Assembly (NCBI GenBank): GCA_903905735.1
Contig: CAIVHU010000001.1
Location: forward strand, 1 to 40,993
Length of the DNA: 40,993 bases
Direction: 5' to 3'
DNA from: an uncultured beta proteobacterium
GTDB lineage: Bacteria; Pseudomonadota; Gammaproteobacteria; Burkholderiales; Burkholderiaceae_C
The position numbers were made by a program, and so were the translations under genes. The notes below the pieces were generated by a model, which saw nothing but the letters and a program-made list of their open reading frames with translations, ran no database searches and was not told the DNA's origin. Positions 35,410 through 40,993 of this stretch are shown piece by piece (the stretch's first letter is position 1; each line of letters starts with the position of its first letter).

Positions 35410-36966
35410 TTAGCGAACGATGTCGTAGCTGTAGTCGGTCTTGGCGATGTCCATGGTGTTGGCATCGAGCGCTTCAAAGAACTCGTCAAGCAGCATCACC
35501 AGCACGCGCATCCCGCCTTCGTAGCCCCAGGTGGGGTAACGGTGGTGGTGGTGGCGGTCATGGATCGGGAACACCAGACGCACCAGCGGCACCTTGGTAT
35601 CACGCTCCAGGAACTTGCCGTAAGTGTTGCCAATCAAAAAGTCAACCGGCTCGGTGAACAGCAGCGAACGCAGGTGCCACAGATCGCGCTTGGGGTATAC
35701 CTTGCAGCCCTTGCCGTAGGGAGTGGAATCAAACAAGGCCTGCACCCGCTCCGCCCATTCGTTGGTGCCGTTGGTGGACAACACATGGGTCGGTTCAGCA
35801 CCAAGTTCCAGCAGGAAGGCGGCGTAGCCCAGCAACTGGTCCGGGTCACCATACAAGGCAAAACGCTTGCCGTGCAGGTGGGCCTGGCTGTCGGCAAGGG
35901 CATCGACCAACTGGCCGCGTTCTTTTTCTAGCTCTGCGGGAATCGGTTTGCCGGTCAGGCGCGAGATTTCCATCAGGAACTTGTCGGTGCCTGCCACACC
36001 CACGGGGGCGTTGAGCGTGACGACTTCCTGGCCGTGTTCAGCGATGAATTTGCTGGTCTTTTCGCAGCAGAACTCCTGGAACACGATGGTGGCCTTGGCG
36101 TGCAGACCAGCAATCACTTCTTCCTTGGTGGTGCCACCGGCGTACATGCGGAACTCGCCGTCAGTCGGGGTGTTCCAGCTCTCGGACGGGTCACAAATGA
36201 TGTTTACCTTGACATCGAACAGGCTGAAGATGCGGCGGATTTCCTTCATGTTGCCGACGACAAAGCCGTCAAAGCCGCCAATGAAGTTGATGCTGTAATT
36301 CGGGACGCGCACCAGCGGCTCGGTGGTTTTGGCCTTGCCGTCCCAGAAGTGGCGCAACACTCCCAGCAGGGCGTTGTCGTAACCAGTGATGTGGCTGCCG
36401 ACAAACGCCGGGGTGTGCGCAAACGGCACGTCAAAGTCGTCCGGGATACTGCCCTTTTGCTTGCTGGTTTTGATGAACGCGTCCACGTCATCACCGATGA
36501 CTTCGGCCATGCAGGTGGTCGAGACAGCAATCATGTCCGGCTTGTACAGGCTGTAGGCGTTGGCCAGGCCATCGACCATGTTGTTCAGGCCACCGAACAC
36601 CGCAGCGTCTTCGGTCATGGAGGAACTGACGCAAGAGGTCGGTTCCTTGAAATGACGCGAAAAGTGTGCGCGGTAGTAGGCGACGCAGCCCTGGCTGCCG
36701 TGGACAAAACTCAACGTTTTGGCAAAGCCATTAGCGGCGAACACGGCACCCAGCGGCTGGCAGGCTTTGGCCGGGTTCACGACCAGCGAGTCGCGGGCGA
36801 AGTTCTTCAGTTTGTAGTCTTCGGTCTTGGTCCACTCCACCGTTTGCCCGATGGTGGCATCGGAGTGGTTGAATTCAAAAGTTTTCTTTTTCGCAAAGAG
36901 CTCTTGGTATTCGGGTTCACGAAACAGCATTTCGTGGTCAATGACTTTTTCGGCGACTTGAGGCAT
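35410..36966 (-). CDS. nifK: Nitrogenase MoFe protein beta subunit
   Basis: A 518-residue subunit forming, with NifD, the alpha2beta2 dinitrogenase; it shares the P-cluster. The cysteine-bearing segments [35 protein letters not shown] and [12 protein letters not shown] are intact. The start at 36966 yields [20 protein letters not shown]. The long N-terminal extension of Azotobacter-type NifK is retained. It follows nifD by 69 bases containing a strong hairpin. Confidence 0.97.
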   Translation of the reverse strand: MPQVAEKVIDHEMLFREPEYQELFAKKKTFEFNHSDATIGQTVEWTKTEDYKLKNFARDSLVVNPAKACQPLGAVFAANGFAKTLSFVHGSQGCVAYYRAHFSRHFKEPTSCVSSSMTEDAAVFGGLNNMVDGLANAYSLYKPDMIAVSTTCMAEVIGDDVDAFIKTSKQKGSIPDDFDVPFAHTPAFVGSHITGYDNALLGVLRHFWDGKAKTTEPLVRVPNYSINFIGGFDGFVVGNMKEIRRIFSLFDVKVNIICDPSESWNTPTDGEFRMYAGGTTKEEVIAGLHAKATIVFQEFCCEKTSKFIAEHGQEVVTLNAPVGVAGTDKFLMEISRLTGKPIPAELEKERGQLVDALADSQAHLHGKRFALYGDPDQLLGYAAFLLELGAEPTHVLSTNGTNEWAERVQALFDSTPYGKGCKVYPKRDLWHLRSLLFTEPVDFLIGNTYGKFLERDTKVPLVRLVFPIHDRHHHHRYPTWGYEGGMRVLVMLLDEFFEALDANTMDIAKTDYSYDIVR

Positions 36967-36990
36967 GGTGGGCTCCAATAAGGTGTGGGG

Positions 36991-37018
36991 GATGCCAGGG
37001 CGTTCACGCTCTGGCATC
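36991..37018. other. Hairpin in the nifD-nifK gap
   Basis: GATGCCAGGGCG and CGCTCTGGCATC form a 12-bp stem (with a G-T pair) around a TTCA loop. No T run follows, so it is more likely an mRNA-stability or processing element than a terminator. Confidence 0.65.
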
Positions 37019-37035
37019 GGTACGTTGTGAGAGGT

Positions 37036-38499
37036 TCAGGCGGCTTTCTTCCACGGCGCCTTGGTCAGACCCCAGACCGGGCTGGAAATGGCCATGTCCA
37101 TGTCACGGGCAAAGATGGCAAAGCCGTCATAGCCGTGGTACGGGCCGGAATAGTCCCAGCTGTGCATCTGGCGGAAAGGCACGCCCATCTTCTGGAACAC
37201 GTACTTTTCCTTGATGCCCGAGCCCACCAGGTCGGGCTTGATGCCTTCGACAAAGTGCTCAAACTCGTAACCCGTCACGTCGTCATAGATCAGCGTGCTG
37301 TCTTTGATGTAGTGGGTGGTGCGCTGGTAGTCGTCGTTGTGGGCAAATTCATAACCCGTACCAACGATTTCCATGCCGAGGTCTTCATAGGCACCGATCA
37401 CGTGACGGGGGCGCAGACCGCCAACGTAGAGCATGACCTTCTTGCCTTGCAGACGGGGCTTGTACTTGTCGATCACGGCTTGCATGAGCGGCTTGTACTT
37501 GGCGATCACTTCTTCGGCTTTGGCCTTGATGGTGTCGTCAAAGTGGCTGGCGATCTCGCGCAGGCTGGCTTCGATCTTGCTCGGGCCAAAGAAGTTGTAT
37601 TCCACCCATGGAATACCGTACTTTTCTTCCATGTGCCGGCTGATGTAGTTCATCGAGCGGTAGCAATGCAGCACATTGAGCTTGGCTTTGGGCGTGTTTT
37701 CGATTTCAGCAATGGTGCCGTCACCCGACCACTGCGAAATGACGCGCAAACCCATTTCTTCCAGCAAAATGCGGCTCGACCAGGCATCGCCACCGATGTT
37801 GTAGTCACCGATGATCGCCACGTCGTAGGGAGACGATTCAAATTCGGACTTGTGGCCGGTATCGGTCTTGTCAAACACCCAGTCGCGGATCGCGTCGTTG
37901 GCCAGGTGGTGGCCGAGCGACTGGCTCACGCCACGGAAACCTTCGCAGCGCACGGGCACGATGGTCTTGCCTTCGTATTCCTTGCTCTTTTTCTTGGAGA
38001 CGGCTTCGATGTCGTCACCGATCAGGCCGATCGGGCATTCGGACTGGATCGAGATGCCCTTGTTCAGCGGAAACAGTTCCTGTATTTCGTCGACAATTTT
38101 TTCCAGCTTCTTGTCACCGCCGAAGACGATGTCTTTTTCTTGGAAGTCGGAGGTGAACTGCATCGTCACAAACGAGTCAATGCCCGTGGTGCCGATGTAA
38201 TAGTTGCGACGGTTGGCCCACGAGTACTGGCCGCAGCCGACCGGGCCGTGGCTGATGTGAACCATGTCTTTGATGGGGCCCCAGACCACGCCTTTGGAGC
38301 CCGCGTAGGCACAGCCGCGAATGGTCATCACGCCGGGCAACGATTTGATGTTGGACTTGACGCCGCAATCGGGCCTGCCTTCTTCAAATGTGCTGAGGTG
38401 TTTGGCGCGCCGCTTGGCCATCTTTTCGGGATAGGCCTTCAGCACTTCATCAATCAGGGCCTTGTTGGTGGCCTTGCGTTCTTCAACGGTGGCGGTCAT
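37036..38499 (-). CDS. nifD: Nitrogenase MoFe protein alpha subunit
   Basis: A 487-residue subunit holding the FeMo-cofactor. Visible are the P-cluster segments [15 protein letters not shown] and [11 protein letters not shown] and the [11 protein letters not shown] segment. The cofactor-binding cysteine region is [20 protein letters not shown] and the homocitrate/FeMo-co histidine region is [19 protein letters not shown]. All are intact and length is normal. A GGAG-like site precedes the ATG. A hairpin-bearing gap of 86 bases separates it from nifH. Confidence 0.98.
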   Translation of the reverse strand: MTATVEERKATNKALIDEVLKAYPEKMAKRRAKHLSTFEEGRPDCGVKSNIKSLPGVMTIRGCAYAGSKGVVWGPIKDMVHISHGPVGCGQYSWANRRNYYIGTTGIDSFVTMQFTSDFQEKDIVFGGDKKLEKIVDEIQELFPLNKGISIQSECPIGLIGDDIEAVSKKKSKEYEGKTIVPVRCEGFRGVSQSLGHHLANDAIRDWVFDKTDTGHKSEFESSPYDVAIIGDYNIGGDAWSSRILLEEMGLRVISQWSGDGTIAEIENTPKAKLNVLHCYRSMNYISRHMEEKYGIPWVEYNFFGPSKIEASLREIASHFDDTIKAKAEEVIAKYKPLMQAVIDKYKPRLQGKKVMLYVGGLRPRHVIGAYEDLGMEIVGTGYEFAHNDDYQRTTHYIKDSTLIYDDVTGYEFEHFVEGIKPDLVGSGIKEKYVFQKMGVPFRQMHSWDYSGPYHGYDGFAIFARDMDMAISSPVWGLTKAPWKKAA

Positions 38500-38532
38500 G
38501 GGGAACTCCAGTAGGTAAAAAGTTGTCGTGTG

Positions 38533-38582
38533 GTGAAAGGCCCGGTCGTGTCACGTAGCGCAACGCAGACCGGGCTTCACAC
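38533..38582. other. Stem-loop between nifH and nifD
   Basis: GTGAAAGGCCCGGTC (38533-38547) pairs with GACCGGGCTTCAC (38568-38580), with a two-base bulge. Such structures between nifH and nifD are commonly linked to the excess of nifH message over nifDK. No T run follows. Confidence 0.65.
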
Positions 38583-38585
38583 CTC

Positions 38586-39641
<1,056 letters not shown>

Positions 39642-39708
39642 CTAAATAAGCTTGTTTTCATTGGAGAAACCGGTTTTTTCAGACGTTCAAACGGCGCTGT
39701 CAGGCTTT

Positions 39709-39724
39709 TGTTTGATTCCCGACA
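39709..39724. promoter_or_regulatory. NifA upstream activator site shared by divergent promoters
   Basis: TGT-TTGATTCCCG-ACA is a perfect match to TGT-N10-ACA, and its arms extend to TTTTGT/ACAAAA. It lies 93 bases from the nifH promoter and 92 bases from the plus-strand promoter at 39817, an almost symmetrical placement. Confidence 0.87.
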
Positions 39725-39816
39725 AAAGTGGCCCGCGTGTCGCAAAAAAACCGCTGCAGGCTGCCTGTAGCCACGCTTTGTGTCGCATTTGCAGCGCCGC
39801 TGGTACGGTTTCAGGT

Positions 39817-39832
39817 TGGTACGGTCATTGCA
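39817..39832 (+). promoter_or_regulatory. Sigma-54 promoter of the unknown gene and draT
   Basis: TGGTACGGTCATTGCA has GG and GC ten bases apart, with one change from TGGCAC. It is 63 bases before the ATG at 39896 and faces away from nifH. Confidence 0.72.
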
Positions 39833-39895
39833 GTTAGAGAAGGGCTTGCTTTCAAGCCATCACCCGCCCGTTCAATCACCACACAAGGAACTTTC

Positions 39896-40504
39896 ATGAC
39901 TGCCACCCTCGCCCTGACAGAGATCGACGACACCGCGCTTGCGCGCCTTGAGAACGAAGGGCGGCTGCTCAACCCGCTGCACAAGGCACTCACCGGCAAG
40001 CCGGGCCGGGTGGGTTTTCGGGGTGAACTGGCGCTACGCTTTGCGCCCAAACTGGCTGACGAAGCTCGCCCACCCGAACTGATGTGCCCGCAGGCCATGG
40101 CCACTGCCAATGTGGGTGAGAAAGACATTCCGTTTTTTGCTGGCTACCTGCTGAGTTTTGAGCACCTCAAAGACGTGGCCGACGTGCTGGGTGAGGGCTT
40201 GAGCGCCACTGGCAAATACTTTTTGTTCTGCAACAACATCGATTTGTCCAAACGGTACCAGGTGCCTTATGGCTGTGCCACGTTCTACGTGCTACCCATT
40301 GACGAGTCCACCGTGTACAACGAGATCCTGAACCTGCTGTACCTGGAAAAGAACGACCTGAAGAAGAAGGACACCGCTGGCAAGCTCGACGCCGTGGCCA
40401 ATGCCGCGCTCAAATACACCGGCAAGTTCGAGACCATCAGCTACGAAGAAGGCTTGAAGCTCATGGGGCCGGTACGCAACCCCAACGAAAACCGGCCCGT
40501 TTGA
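39896..40504 (+). CDS. Uncharacterised nif-linked protein upstream of draT
   Basis: A 202-residue soluble protein that I do not recognise. It has no signal peptide or membrane segment. Visible stretches are LENEGRLLNPLHKALTGK near the start and PELMCPQAMATANVGEKDIP in the middle. Then come YFLFCNNIDLSKRYQVPYGC and a charged helix LNLLYLEKNDLKKKD, followed by YTGKFETISYEEGLKLMG. Three cysteines are present but no standard metal or nucleotide motif. The ATG has an AAGGAA site and follows a sigma-54 promoter and NifA site. It is followed by draT after 130 bases, so a role in nitrogenase control or in DraT action is inferred. Confidence 0.8.
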   Translation: MTATLALTEIDDTALARLENEGRLLNPLHKALTGKPGRVGFRGELALRFAPKLADEARPPELMCPQAMATANVGEKDIPFFAGYLLSFEHLKDVADVLGEGLSATGKYFLFCNNIDLSKRYQVPYGCATFYVLPIDESTVYNEILNLLYLEKNDLKKKDTAGKLDAVANAALKYTGKFETISYEEGLKLMGPVRNPNENRPV

Positions 40505-40550
40505 GCGGTGTCTTCCTGCTGCGCAGACCGATCTTGCACCTGCGATGCTC

Positions 40551-40568
40551 GCCGTACGGGAGTACGGC
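40551..40568. repeat. Palindromic element between the unknown gene and draT
   Basis: GCCGTAC, GGGA, GTACGGC form a perfect 7-bp hairpin. The surrounding sequence (about 40530-40610) looks like an intergenic repeat I associate with Comamonadaceae genomes; only one copy occurs in this window. Confidence 0.45.
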
Positions 40569-40634
40569 TGCGCTTCTCGCTGCAACCTCAATCTGCTCGC
40601 GACGGAATCCACTCGCTCAAACCCAGGATCGCGC

Positions 40635-40993
40635 ATGGCCATGGGCCTTGACGCTGATGAACTCGATCAGCCTCACCGCTGGTACGGCACCAACCTGGTG
40701 GGGGTGCCTGCGCGTTTGCTGGCCAGCACGGTGTTCAATGCCAACCCGGTGCCGCTGGCCATTGCGGGCACCCGCGAGTCGCATCTGGGGCTGTTTGCGC
40801 TGCTGGAACGCAGCCAAGACGTAACCGAGGCGCATGAGATGTTTGAACATTACATGGCCATCGCTTTCGGGCTGCGCAAGCCTGATGCCGATGAGCTGCG
40901 CAGCATGGGCGCGTCTGAGCAGCGGCGCTGGCACAGCAGTTGGCGCAAATTGCTGCAGGGCTGGGGGATGGATTCCAACGGAGTTGCCGGGGC
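40635..40993 (+). CDS. draT: NAD+-dinitrogen-reductase ADP-ribosyltransferase DraT (5' part)
   Basis: The N-terminal 119 residues run off the window edge. HRWYGTNLVGVPARLLAS, PLAIAGTRESHLGLFALLE and LLQGWGMDSNGVAG are characteristic of DraT, which transfers ADP-ribose from NAD+ to NifH when ammonium or darkness signals arrive. Arg102 of the NifH here is the matching target. The start is ATG 40635 or 40641; neither has a strong ribosome site. It probably shares the sigma-54 promoter at 39817 through the preceding gene. draG, if present, lies beyond the window. Confidence 0.9.
   Translation, partial: MAMGLDADELDQPHRWYGTNLVGVPARLLASTVFNANPVPLAIAGTRESHLGLFALLERSQDVTEAHEMFEHYMAIAFGLRKPDADELRSMGASEQRRWHSSWRKLLQGWGMDSNGVAG

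Noticed and set aside
36985..38514. Open frame of 509 codons on the plus strand opposite nifD
   Set aside because: It is an antisense shadow of nifD caused by GC-rich codon use; it has no ribosome site and no family match.
40501..40824. Plus-strand frame of 107 codons after the unknown gene
   Set aside because: It is out of frame with draT, which begins at 40635 and shows clear family motifs; the other frame is a shadow.

Overview
The window looks like chromosome of a nitrogen-fixing betaproteobacterium of the Burkholderiales, most likely a Comamonadaceae relative (Rhodoferax/Polaromonas type). This rests on gene order (hpf-ptsN-hprK, fur/bamE-dapB, exbBD-leuS-lptE, holA), high GC, protein character, and a dispersed 38-bp repeat of a kind I associate with this family. 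No rRNA, tRNA, CRISPR array or intact insertion sequence was seen.

Layout. (1) Positions 1-4500 are accessory. They hold a bidirectional terminator, unresolved AT-richer sequence, a HipBA-type kinase/antitoxin pair on the minus strand with operator-like repeats upstream, then a junkyard where the 3' end of a modA-like gene, an internal piece of a class I methyltransferase and the C-terminal part of an ABC/SMC-type ATPase are joined end to end. (2) 4500-6400 is a small sulfide module: an SQR-like flavoprotein, a YgaP-like membrane protein and a CsoR/FrmR-family repressor with unusual ligand positions. (3) 6400-26430 is core chromosome: mnmA, a Nudix hydrolase, pntAB, fadD, mtnN, corA, hpf, ptsN, hprK, fur, bamE, dapB, exbBD, leuS, lptE, an ocd/lrp divergent pair, and holA.

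(4) 26560-40993 is a nitrogen fixation island. On the minus strand, nifH-nifD-nifK is followed by a gene closely resembling the Azotobacter FeSII (Shethna II) protective ferredoxin. A second unit holds nifE-nifN-nifX, the NifX-associated DUF269 gene, a DUF683 gene and fdxB. A plus-strand GGDEF/EAL c-di-GMP protein lies between the two units. A flavoprotein reductase converges on fdxB at the left end. At the right end an uncharacterised gene and the start of draT are transcribed away from nifH. A single perfect NifA upstream site (TGT-N10-ACA) sits midway between two divergent sigma-54 promoters, so nifH and the unknown-draT pair are probably switched on together.

Taken together, the island encodes nitrogenase (NifHDK), its cofactor scaffold (NifEN, NifX and partners), electron carriers (FdxB, possibly the flavoprotein) and two protective layers: predicted conformational oxygen protection by the FeSII homologue and reversible ADP-ribosylation of NifH by DraT. 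The best candidates for something undescribed are the draT-linked unknown gene, the c-di-GMP enzyme embedded in the cluster, and the 38-bp repeat, which also occurs in frame inside leuS and mtnN.
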